Positions 1 to 5,871 of a stretch of 7,096 nucleotides of DNA are shown in pieces (position 1 is the first letter of the stretch; the number at the start of each line of letters is the position of its first letter). The notes under the pieces are model-generated. The model saw only the letters and a list, made by a program, of their open reading frames with translations, was not told the DNA's origin and searched no databases. A program made the position numbers and the translations under genes. The stretch is from an uncultured Halieaceae bacterium (GTDB lineage: Bacteria; Pseudomonadota; Gammaproteobacteria; Pseudomonadales; Halieaceae), in NCBI GenBank assembly GCA_938045215.1, contig CALINF010000057.1, positions 1 to 7,096 on the forward strand, given 5' to 3'.

Positions 1-173
1 CCTATTGCAGTGGTCAGCTGTGGGGCGTTAACCCGTTCGACCAGTGGGGCGTTGAGCTAGGCAAGGAGATTAGCGTGCAAATACACGACGAGCTTAACGG
101 GAAAGGTGGAGACACCGCGATGGACCCTTCTACGCGCGCCCTGATATCGCGCTGGCGTGAGGCAAAGCGCTAA
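1..173 (+). CDS. pgi: Glucose-6-phosphate isomerase, C-terminal fragment (5' end outside window)
   Basis: Pgi interconverts glucose-6-phosphate and fructose-6-phosphate in the cytoplasm (glycolysis and gluconeogenesis). Only the last 56 codons are present. They are read in the third frame from base 3 and end in TAA at 171-173. The stretch GQLWGVNPFDQWGVELGK fits the C-terminal phosphoglucose isomerase signature (G-x-L-W-x4-F-D-Q-x-G-V-E-x2-K). Its final lysine, at bases 63-65, corresponds to the active-site lysine of the family. The tail after it is short and charged and ends in EAKR, as expected for a complete C terminus. The gene converges on cpsG with 42 bp between stop codons. Its product feeds the fructose-6-phosphate used by the neighbouring sugar-nucleotide genes. 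The identification is firm although the fragment is short. Confidence 0.95.
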   Translation, partial: YCSGQLWGVNPFDQWGVELGKEISVQIHDELNGKGGDTAMDPSTRALISRWREAKR

Positions 174-184
174 ACGCTAAACGC
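168..184. repeat. Short tandem repeat across the pgi stop codon
   Basis: The 7-bp unit CGCTAAA occurs twice in tandem (168-174 and 175-181), followed by a partial third copy, CGC (182-184). The first copy contains the pgi stop codon. The rest of the pgi/cpsG gap (to 215) shows no G+C-rich hairpin followed by a T run, so I cannot point to a terminator there. The repeat is short and may be chance or replication slippage. Confidence 0.6.
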
Positions 185-215
185 GTCGAGTCTGCCGCCG
201 CAACAGCGTAGGACG

Positions 216-1568
216 TCAGCCGGCGTCAATCAGCGCCAGTAGCTCTGCCGTTTTGGCCTGCATCAGGTCAGTATCGCCCCGGCTCTCCACATTGAGCCGC
301 ACAACCGGTTCGGTATTGGACATACGCAGGTTAAAGCGCCAGTCGCCTAAATCCATACTCAAGCCATCTACATGCTCAACCAATTCTGCTGACTCCGCAT
401 AGGCAGCCTCGGCGGCGGCAAGCACCGACGCTGGATCATCGATAGTGCGATTGATCTCGCCGCTACAGGGATAGGCGGCCATGCGCTCAGACACCATTTG
501 CTCAAGCGTTTGCTCACGCGCGCTCATCAACCCCGCAACCAGCAACCACGGGATCATGCCGCTGTCGCAGAAGGCGAAATCCCGAAAGTAATGGTGTGCG
601 CTCATCTCACCACCATAGACCGCATTCTCCAACCGCATCCGTTCCTTGATGAATGCATGGCCGGTCTTACTCTGAATCGCCTTCCCGCCACGCTGCTGCA
701 CCATCGCAACCGTGTTCCAGGTAAGACGCGGATCATGAACCACAGCAGCACCGGGGGCCTGCATCAGGAAGGCTTCAGCTAACAAGCCCACAAGATAGTA
801 ACCCTCGATGAATTCGCCGTTGGCATCAAAGAAGAAGCAGCGGTCGAAGTCACCATCCCAGGCGATGCCCATGTCCGCACCATGCTCACGCACAGCCGCA
901 ATAGTTGCCGCACGGTTTTCCTCAATCAGAGGATTGGGCACGCCATTGGGGAAATTGCCATCGGGGTTGTGATGCAGTTTTATGAATTCAAACGGCAGAT
1001 GCGGCTCCAGCAAATCAATCACCCGACCGGCTCCACCGTTACCCGCGTCCACCACAATTTTCATGGGCTTCAGGGCATGCACGTCGACATAGCCCAGCAA
1101 ATGCTCCACGTAGGCTGCAGAGGTATCAAGATCAAAACGCTGTCCCGGCCGAGCCGCTGGCTCAAACGCGTTTGCCTCAGCCAGCGCCTGGATATCAAAC
1201 AGGCCAGTATCACCTGAAATGGGCTTGGACTCCTCACGCACAAACTTCATGCCGTTGTAGTCCTTGGGATTGTGGCTTGCCGTGACGGCAATACCGCCGT
1301 CCATACCAGCTTGCGAGGTGGCAAAGTAAATTTCCTCAGTGCCACACAGCCCGATATCGTAGACATCCACACCCTGCTCGATCAGCCCCTGCGTCAGCGC
1401 AGCTTTGATCGACTCGCTGGTCAACCGAATGTCGTGCCCCACCACTACCTTGCGTGGCTTAACCACCTCCGCGAACGCGCGACCGATACGGCGCGCGATG
1501 TCTTCGTTGAGTTGATCGGGAATGCGTCCACGCACATCGTAGGCTTTAAAACAGGTGATTTTTTCCAA
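216..1568 (-). CDS. cpsG: Phosphomannomutase (possibly also phosphoglucomutase), CpsG/ManB type
   Basis: This 450-residue cytoplasmic alpha-D-phosphohexomutase converts mannose-6-phosphate to mannose-1-phosphate for GDP-mannose synthesis; related enzymes such as Pseudomonas AlgC also act on glucose phosphates. The four expected elements are present: the phosphoserine loop TASHNP (Ser98, same position as in E. coli CpsG), the Mg-binding loop DGDFDRC (238-244), the sugar-binding loop GEMSAHHYF (320-328) and the C-terminal phosphate loop RMSNTEP (415-421). Length matches the family. The start codon is TTG at 1568-1566. It is chosen because the resulting N terminus, MEKITCFKAYDVRG, aligns with E. 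coli CpsG from its first residue, and the galU stop lies only 15 bp upstream. The upstream Shine-Dalgarno is weak (GAG about 9 nt away), suggesting translation coupled to galU. This is the last gene of the manC-galU-cpsG operon. Glucomutase activity is inference. Confidence 0.95.
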   Translation of the reverse strand: MEKITCFKAYDVRGRIPDQLNEDIARRIGRAFAEVVKPRKVVVGHDIRLTSESIKAALTQGLIEQGVDVYDIGLCGTEEIYFATSQAGMDGGIAVTASHNPKDYNGMKFVREESKPISGDTGLFDIQALAEANAFEPAARPGQRFDLDTSAAYVEHLLGYVDVHALKPMKIVVDAGNGGAGRVIDLLEPHLPFEFIKLHHNPDGNFPNGVPNPLIEENRAATIAAVREHGADMGIAWDGDFDRCFFFDANGEFIEGYYLVGLLAEAFLMQAPGAAVVHDPRLTWNTVAMVQQRGGKAIQSKTGHAFIKERMRLENAVYGGEMSAHHYFRDFAFCDSGMIPWLLVAGLMSAREQTLEQMVSERMAAYPCSGEINRTIDDPASVLAAAEAAYAESAELVEHVDGLSMDLGDWRFNLRMSNTEPVVRLNVESRGDTDLMQAKTAELLALIDAG

Positions 1569-1583
1569 GACAGATAACTCGCT

Positions 1584-2423
1584 TTAAGTGGCGGAATAAA
1601 TGTTTTCATACACATAGTTGGTAGCTTCAACGAAGCCGGGCACGCTGCCGCAGTCGAAGCGCTTGCCCTTGAACTTATAGGCCATCACGCAGCCATTGCG
1701 CGCCTGGGTCTGCAATGCATCCGTTAACTGGATTTCGCCGTTGGCCCCGGGCTTGGTCTCGCGAATGATGTCAAAAATATCGGGGGTCAGAATATAGCGA
1801 CCAATGATCGCAAGGTTGGAGGGGGCATCTTCCCTGGCAGGCTTCTCTACCATCTCATCAACCCGATAGATCCCATCTTTGAGGCTCTCGCCGGCGATGA
1901 CGCCGTACTTATGCACCTCGTCCTCGGGGACTTCCTGAATCGCCACTATCGAACAGCGGAACTGCCGGTACAGTGCAGCCATCTGTGCCAGAACACCGTC
2001 GCCGTCATTCAGGCACAGGTCGTCCGAGAGCAGTACACCGAAAGGCTCGTTGCCAATCAACGACTCGCCAGTGAGTATCGCATGGCCCAGTCCTTTCATT
2101 TCACGCTGGCGGACCATGGTAAACACACCCTGGTCCAATACGCTGCGGATACTTTCAAGATAAAGTTCTTTGCCGGAGCCGGCAATCTGATGCTCAAGTT
2201 CATAGCTGATATCGAAGTGATCGGCGATGGAACGCTTGCCCCGACCAGTGACCATCGCACAGGTTGTCATACCGGCCTCAATGGCTTCCTCCACGCCGTA
2301 CTGAACCAGCGGCTTGTTAACCACGGGTAGCATCTCTTTGGGCATACTCTTGGTCGCTGGCAAAAAGCGTGTACCGTACCCCGCTACCGGAAACAGGCAT
2401 TTCTTTATCATCGACTCCACCAC
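1584..2423 (-). CDS. galU: UTP--glucose-1-phosphate uridylyltransferase
   Basis: GalU makes UDP-glucose from UTP and glucose-1-phosphate in the cytoplasm, for LPS core, exopolysaccharide and related glycans. The protein has 279 residues from the GTG start. The nucleotidyltransferase signature GYGTRFLPATKSMPKE is at 15-30, VEKP at 192-195, GEIQLTDA at 229-236 and FDCGS at 256-260, all typical of bacterial GalU rather than of RmlA or GlgC. Two starts are possible. The GTG at 2423 has a strong Shine-Dalgarno (see 2430-2437). The ATG at 2411, four codons later, gives the N terminus MIKKCLFP seen in Pseudomonas-type GalU but has only GGAG 3 nt upstream. I report the outer one; the difference is four residues. 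It is the middle gene of the operon, 30 bp after manC and 15 bp before cpsG. Confidence 0.95.
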   Translation of the reverse strand: MVESMIKKCLFPVAGYGTRFLPATKSMPKEMLPVVNKPLVQYGVEEAIEAGMTTCAMVTGRGKRSIADHFDISYELEHQIAGSGKELYLESIRSVLDQGVFTMVRQREMKGLGHAILTGESLIGNEPFGVLLSDDLCLNDGDGVLAQMAALYRQFRCSIVAIQEVPEDEVHKYGVIAGESLKDGIYRVDEMVEKPAREDAPSNLAIIGRYILTPDIFDIIRETKPGANGEIQLTDALQTQARNGCVMAYKFKGKRFDCGSVPGFVEATNYVYENIYSAT

Positions 2424-2429
2424 TTATAT

Positions 2430-2437
2430 CCTCTCCT
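2430..2437 (-). promoter_or_regulatory. Ribosome binding site bearing on the galU start
   Basis: On the minus strand this reads AGGAGAGG and is followed by a 6-nt spacer (ATATAA) and the GTG at 2423. It is well placed for that GTG and too far (18 nt) from the ATG at 2411. It therefore favours the GTG as a real start, while the protein family alignment favours the ATG. It is the best Shine-Dalgarno I see in the operon. Confidence 0.65.
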
Positions 2438-2453
2438 TTGCCATACCGCTGTA

Positions 2454-3863
2454 TTACTCACTGCGACCATAGACGTCTTCGAAACGCACAATATCATCCT
2501 CACCCAGGTAGGTGCCCGACTGCACTTCAATCAACTCCAGCGGAATTTTGCCCGGGTTCGCCAGGCGGTGTTTATGGCCCAGCGGAATGTAAGTTGACTC
2601 ATCCTCACCCAGCATAAACACCTTGTCTTCGCAGGTGACCTCTGCCGTGCCAGCAACCACTATCCAGTGCTCTGCCCGATGATGATGCATCTGCAGGGAC
2701 AGTGTTTGCCCGGGAGTTACCACAATGCGCTTCACCTGGAACCGATCAGATACAATCAGAGACTCATAGGAACCCCAGGGGCGATACACGCGAGCGTGAA
2801 GTGAGGCCTCAGGGCGATCCTGCGCTTTCAGCAAATTCACAATCCGTTTCACATCCTGCACTTTGTTGCGATCAGCCACCAGCACAGCATCAGCCGTTTC
2901 TACCACGACCAGATTATCGACTCCGGTAGCGGCTATCAGTCGTGAATCACTGCGAAAATAACTGTTGGAGCAATCATCGAGGATCACGTCGCCGGAATAG
3001 GCGTTGCCGTCGACATCGCGGTCTGCCACTTCCCACAGCGCAGACCAGGCACCGACATCACTCCAGCCGCAATCCAGGGTTACCACACCACCCAGACTGG
3101 TTTTTTCCATCACGGCGTAGTCGATACTGTCAGCGGGGCATTGCTTGAATATGTCCGCATCGGGTCGCACGAAGTCCATATCGCGCACAGCATCTGCCAT
3201 CGCCCGATCACAGTGGGAGCGAATATCGGGCGCTAATGCCTCCAGCTGCTCGAGATAGGTCGCGGCACCCAACAGGAACATGCCGCTGTTCCAGAAGTAG
3301 TCACCACTGTCCAGGTATTGCTGCGCAGTAGGTGCATCTGGCTTCTCAACGAAACGTTCCAGTTGGTAAAGGTCGGCGCCAAGCCTCTCGCCACACTTGA
3401 TGTAGCCATAGCCCGTTTCAGGACTGCTGGGTACCACGCCGAATGTCATCAACTTTCCCTGCTCGGCCTGGGGCAATGCTTTACCCACTGCAGCCACAAA
3501 CGCGGGAACGTCCTGAATCAGGTGATCAGCCGGCAGTACCAAAAGCACCGCATCCGGGTCGGTGGCAACGGCTTGAATAGCGGCCAGCGCAACAGCCGGG
3601 GCGGTGTTGCGGCCCTCCGGTTCAAGGATCATAGCTGCCGCTTGCAATCCTACCTGACGCAGCTGCTCGGCAACCATAAAGCGATGCTCCTCATTGCACA
3701 CCACCATTGGCGCGCCCGCGGTGAGATCACTGGTACGATTCAAGGTTTGCTGCAACATAGACAGTTCACCCGCAAGCGGGAGGAACTGCTTGGGGTGCAT
3801 TTCTCGAGAGACGGGCCAGAGTCGGCTACCAACCCCACCAGACATGACTACGGGTATAAGCAT
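2454..3863 (-). CDS. manC: Bifunctional mannose-1-phosphate guanylyltransferase / mannose-6-phosphate isomerase
   Basis: The protein (469 residues, AlgA/ManC/CpsB type) catalyses two separated steps of GDP-mannose synthesis: fructose-6-phosphate to mannose-6-phosphate, and mannose-1-phosphate plus GTP to GDP-mannose. The N-terminal nucleotidyltransferase domain (about 1-280) shows GGVGSRLWPVSR (9-20) with PKQF (24-27), EPEGRNTAPA (81-90), LPADH (110-114), PETGYGYI (148-155), FVEKP (171-175) and YFWNSGMF (189-196). The C-terminal cupin, a type II phosphomannose isomerase, begins near RPWGSYE (361-367) and carries the metal-binding segment QMHHHRAEHW (391-400) and GHKH (429-432). The length is normal for the family. 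ATG at 3863 has AGGA 5 nt upstream. It is the first gene of the operon, divergent from fabA. CpsG, two genes downstream, supplies the intermediate reaction, so one transcript covers fructose-6-phosphate to GDP-mannose. The symbol algA would also fit, but no alginate genes are visible. Confidence 0.95.
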   Translation of the reverse strand: MLIPVVMSGGVGSRLWPVSREMHPKQFLPLAGELSMLQQTLNRTSDLTAGAPMVVCNEEHRFMVAEQLRQVGLQAAAMILEPEGRNTAPAVALAAIQAVATDPDAVLLVLPADHLIQDVPAFVAAVGKALPQAEQGKLMTFGVVPSSPETGYGYIKCGERLGADLYQLERFVEKPDAPTAQQYLDSGDYFWNSGMFLLGAATYLEQLEALAPDIRSHCDRAMADAVRDMDFVRPDADIFKQCPADSIDYAVMEKTSLGGVVTLDCGWSDVGAWSALWEVADRDVDGNAYSGDVILDDCSNSYFRSDSRLIAATGVDNLVVVETADAVLVADRNKVQDVKRIVNLLKAQDRPEASLHARVYRPWGSYESLIVSDRFQVKRIVVTPGQTLSLQMHHHRAEHWIVVAGTAEVTCEDKVFMLGEDESTYIPLGHKHRLANPGKIPLELIEVQSGTYLGEDDIVRFEDVYGRSE

Positions 3864-3902
3864 AACAATCCTGTAGGCTGTGATTTGTATTAAGGATTAA
3901 AA

Positions 3903-3916
3903 TTCACTGTTGTGAA
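3903..3916. repeat. Operator-like inverted repeat upstream of manC
   Basis: TTCAC-tgtt-GTGAA is a perfect 5-bp inverted repeat with a 4-bp centre. It lies between the proposed -35 and -10 of the manC promoter, a usual place for a repressor operator. It is also about 90 bp upstream of the candidate fabA promoter. I cannot assign it to a known regulator. Arms of five bases can arise by chance. Confidence 0.35.
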
Positions 3917-3925
3917 CCCACACAA
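3910..3925. repeat. Second, overlapping inverted repeat at the manC -35
   Basis: TTGTG-aaccca-CACAA is a perfect 5-bp inverted repeat with a 6-bp centre, sharing bases 3910-3916 with the preceding one. It covers the proposed -35 of the manC promoter. Because the two repeats share bases, at most one is likely to be a functional binding site. Confidence 0.25.
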
Positions 3926-4004
3926 GCCGCTCATAGTAACGCAGGCCCGTTGGCAATGGCCAGAATCTCACTCTTGTACAGGGCGGCCAGTTGCTACGCA
4001 ATGC

Positions 4005-4032
4005 TGGACTTGTGCATTTCAGGCATTAAAAT
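4005..4032 (+). promoter_or_regulatory. Weak candidate promoter of fabA-fabB
   Basis: TGGACT (4005-4010) and TAAAAT (4027-4032) are separated by 16 bp. The -10 is a fair match and the -35 is mediocre (four of six), as might be expected for a promoter helped by an activator. It would give a fabA leader of about 80-85 nt. TTGGCA at 3950-3955 is a better -35 but has no convincing -10 at the right distance. Confidence 0.3.
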
Positions 4033-4070
4033 AAGCACCCACTACTTCCGCCCTCTCGGGGCCAATCCGC

Positions 4071-4103
4071 CGGCATTCCTTTTTGCTACATCCGCCAATG
4101 CCG
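4071..4103 (+). repeat. Inverted repeat in the fabA leader (potential hairpin)
   Basis: CGGCATT (4071-4077) and AATGCCG (4097-4103) are perfect 7-base complements around a 19-nt loop that contains CCTTTTT. If fabA is transcribed from near 4040, this would form a stem ending about 10 nt before the weak Shine-Dalgarno GGA (4114-4116). The T run is in the loop, not after the stem, so it is not a canonical terminator. Function unknown. Confidence 0.35.
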
Positions 4104-4122
4104 TGCTCTTACTGGACACTTT

Positions 4123-4638
4123 ATGGAAGCCCAAAACGCGTACTCAAAGCAGGACCTGATCGCCTGTGGACACGGCGAACTCTTCGGTGCCGGCAATGCC
4201 CAGCTACCTCTGGATAACATGCTGATGCTGGACCGTATTACCCGAATCAGTTCCGAGGGCGGCGAAAATGGCAAGGGGGAGATCATTGCCGAGCTGGATA
4301 TCAATCCGGACCTGTGGTTTTTCAAGTGCCATTTTGAAGGCGACCCTGTGATGCCAGGCTGCCTCGGACTTGATGCTATGTGGCAGTTAGTGGGCTTCTT
4401 CCTTGGCTGGCGTGGTAACCCCGGCCGTGGCAGAGCGCTGGGGTGCGGGGCGGTTAAATTTACCGGGCAAATCCTCCCCAGTGCGAGCAAAGTAGTCTAT
4501 AACATAAATATCAAGCGGGTTATCGAGAGAAGCCTGGTGATGGGCATTGCCAATGGCAGTGTGTCTGTCGACGGCGAAGAAATTTACACCGCGCAAGACC
4601 TGCGTGTTGGTCTGTTCACACAACCGGAGGCATTCTAA
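4123..4638 (+). CDS. fabA: 3-hydroxydecanoyl-ACP dehydratase/isomerase
   Basis: FabA dehydrates 3-hydroxyacyl-ACP and, at the C10 stage, isomerises trans-2- to cis-3-decenoyl-ACP. This is the branch point for anaerobic-type unsaturated fatty acid synthesis in the cytoplasm. The 171-residue protein is nearly the same length as E. coli FabA. It has the hot-dog-fold core with LDINPDLWFF (58-67), the catalytic His70 in CHFEGDPVMPG (69-79) and Asp84 in GLDAMWQL (82-89), the same numbering as the E. coli pair. KFTGQILP follows in the second half. The isomerising subtype FabA, rather than FabZ, is clear from length, motifs and the partner fabB. ATG at 4123 has only a weak Shine-Dalgarno (TGGA, spacer 6). 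It is the first gene of a two-gene operon. I recognised no known FadR-, FabR- or DesT-type site with confidence. Confidence 0.97.
   Translation: MEAQNAYSKQDLIACGHGELFGAGNAQLPLDNMLMLDRITRISSEGGENGKGEIIAELDINPDLWFFKCHFEGDPVMPGCLGLDAMWQLVGFFLGWRGNPGRGRALGCGAVKFTGQILPSASKVVYNINIKRVIERSLVMGIANGSVSVDGEEIYTAQDLRVGLFTQPEAF
4626..4630 (+). promoter_or_regulatory. Ribosome binding site of fabB inside the end of fabA
   Basis: GGAGG lies in the last codons of fabA, 12 nt before the fabB ATG at 4643. The spacing is longer than optimal. The 4-bp gap between the genes suggests that ribosomes finishing fabA help start fabB, which would keep the two proteins in balance. Confidence 0.6.
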
Positions 4639-4642
4639 GTCC

Positions 4643-5869
4643 ATGACCAGAAGAGTAGTCATTACCGGGATGGGCATTGTGTCCTGTCTTGGCAACAGCC
4701 AGGAAGAAGTACTGGACTCCCTGCGAGAGGGCAAGTCAGGTATCGGTGCTCGTCAGGAACAAATCGATATGGGCATGCGCTCGCACGTGGCAGGCGCACC
4801 AAAGATTGACGTGAGTGAGCTGATTGATCGTAAGGTGTTGCGCTTCATGGGTGATGCTGCAGCCTATGCCTATATCTCCATGCAACAGGCCATCGACGAC
4901 GCCGGCCTGACTGAAGAACAGGTATCCAATGTACGCACGGGTATCATTGCGGGCTCGGGCGGCGCATCGTCAGCCAGCCAGACCGAGGCCGCAGACATTC
5001 TGCGCGAGCGAGGCATTCGTCGGGTTGGCCCCTATCGCGTTACCCAGACCATGGCCAGCACTGTATCGGCCTGTCTCGCCACACCATTCAAGATCAAGGG
5101 TGTAAATTATTCTATAGCCTCGGCCTGTTCCACCAGCGCCCACTGCATTGGCAGCGCGATGGAACAGATTCAACTCAACAAGCAGGACGTGGTTTTCGCA
5201 GGTGGTGGTGAAGAATTGCACTGGACCCTGAGCAGCCTGTTTGACGCAATGGGCGCACTCTCTACCAAGTACAACGATACACCGGAGCGAGCATCACGCG
5301 CCTACGATGCAGACCGTGATGGTTTCGTGATCGCCGGCGGTGGCGGCATGCTGGTGGTTGAAGAACTCGAACATGCCAAAGCTCGCGGCGCGAAGATCTA
5401 TGCCGAACTCGTTGGGTATGGCGCTACCTCCGACGGCCACGATATGGTGGCACCGTCAGGCGAAGGTGCCGTGCGTTGCATGCAGCAGGCACTGGCAACG
5501 GTTGAGGGTGATGTTGACTATATCAATGCACACGGCACCAGTACCCCAGCCGGTGATATTCAGGAACTGAAAGCCGTACGCAATGCTTATGCAGACCGCG
5601 ATCATATACCGATAGTGGGGTCGACCAAGTCACTCTCGGGGCATTCACTGGGCGCAGCTGGTGTTCAGGAAGCGATCTACTCGCTACTGATGCAGCAGAA
5701 CAACTTCATTGCGGCCTCCGCCAATATCGAGACACTCGACCCTGAAGCTGAAGGCGTACCTATAGCCACTACGCGTCATGACGACGTCGATCTCGAGCGT
5801 GTGATGTCCAACAGCTTCGGCTTTGGTGGTACTAATGCATCGCTGGTGTTTGCGAAGTACCGGGACTGA
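4643..5869 (+). CDS. fabB: 3-oxoacyl-ACP synthase I (beta-ketoacyl-ACP synthase I)
   Basis: FabB condenses malonyl-ACP with growing acyl-ACP chains and is the enzyme that elongates the cis-3-decenoyl-ACP made by FabA. The protein has 408 residues (E. coli FabB has 406). The thiolase-fold catalytic triad is complete: Cys162 in SACSTSAHCIG (160-170), His297 in NAHGTSTP (295-302) and His334 in GHSLGAAG (333-340), with the conserved Lys329. The C-terminal SNSFGFGGTNAS (389-400) is typical of ketosynthases. Features such as GGGEELHW and FDAMGALSTKYNDTPE identify FabB rather than FabF. The ATG at 4643 is chosen because MTRRVVITGMG matches the family N terminus; an in-frame extension to 4547 lies entirely inside fabA. 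The gene follows fabA after 4 bp, and its stop is 2 bp from that of moeA, which converges on it. Confidence 0.97.
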   Translation: MTRRVVITGMGIVSCLGNSQEEVLDSLREGKSGIGARQEQIDMGMRSHVAGAPKIDVSELIDRKVLRFMGDAAAYAYISMQQAIDDAGLTEEQVSNVRTGIIAGSGGASSASQTEAADILRERGIRRVGPYRVTQTMASTVSACLATPFKIKGVNYSIASACSTSAHCIGSAMEQIQLNKQDVVFAGGGEELHWTLSSLFDAMGALSTKYNDTPERASRAYDADRDGFVIAGGGGMLVVEELEHAKARGAKIYAELVGYGATSDGHDMVAPSGEGAVRCMQQALATVEGDVDYINAHGTSTPAGDIQELKAVRNAYADRDHIPIVGSTKSLSGHSLGAAGVQEAIYSLLMQQNNFIAASANIETLDPEAEGVPIATTRHDDVDLERVMSNSFGFGGTNASLVFAKYRD

Positions 5870-5871
5870 TT

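Larger units (their letters stand above)
3896..3925 (-). promoter_or_regulatory. Candidate sigma-70-like promoter of manC-galU-cpsG
   Basis: On the minus strand TTGTGT (3925-3920, -35) and TTTAAT (3901-3896, -10) are separated by 18 bp. The -10 matches TATAAT at five of six bases; the -35 is weaker. Transcription would begin a few bases downstream of 3896, giving a leader of roughly 25 nt before the manC ATG at 3863. An alternative -35, TTCACA, lies a few bases further in but lacks a good -10. Two inverted repeats overlap this promoter. Prediction by eye only. Confidence 0.4.

Noticed and set aside
498..1577. Plus-strand open frames of 94-111 codons within cpsG
   Set aside because: They are shadows of the strongly supported minus-strand phosphomannomutase gene.
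3318..3893. 191-codon plus-strand open frame antisense to manC
   Set aside because: It lies opposite the conserved 5' half of manC, shows no recognisable domain, and such long antisense frames are common in GC-rich coding DNA.
4001..4026. FadR-like site (CTGGACTTG...CAG) upstream of fabA
   Set aside because: It loosely resembles known fabA activator sites but lacks clear dyad symmetry; calling it a FadR site would be guesswork.
3950..4159. 69-codon plus-strand frame upstream of and overlapping fabA, considered as a leader peptide or small protein
   Set aside because: It begins at TTG with no ribosome site, starts upstream of the likely fabA promoter, runs 37 bp into fabA in another frame, and has no recognisable features.
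4086..4490. 134-codon minus-strand open frame across fabA (also 4387-4734)
   Set aside because: Both are antisense to fabA/fabB, whose catalytic residues and full-length alignment are clear. The translations are low-complexity and unlike any family I know.
4547..4642. N-terminal extension of fabB by 32 residues
   Set aside because: The extension lies within fabA, has no family counterpart, and the ATG at 4643 gives the expected FabB N terminus with GGAGG upstream.
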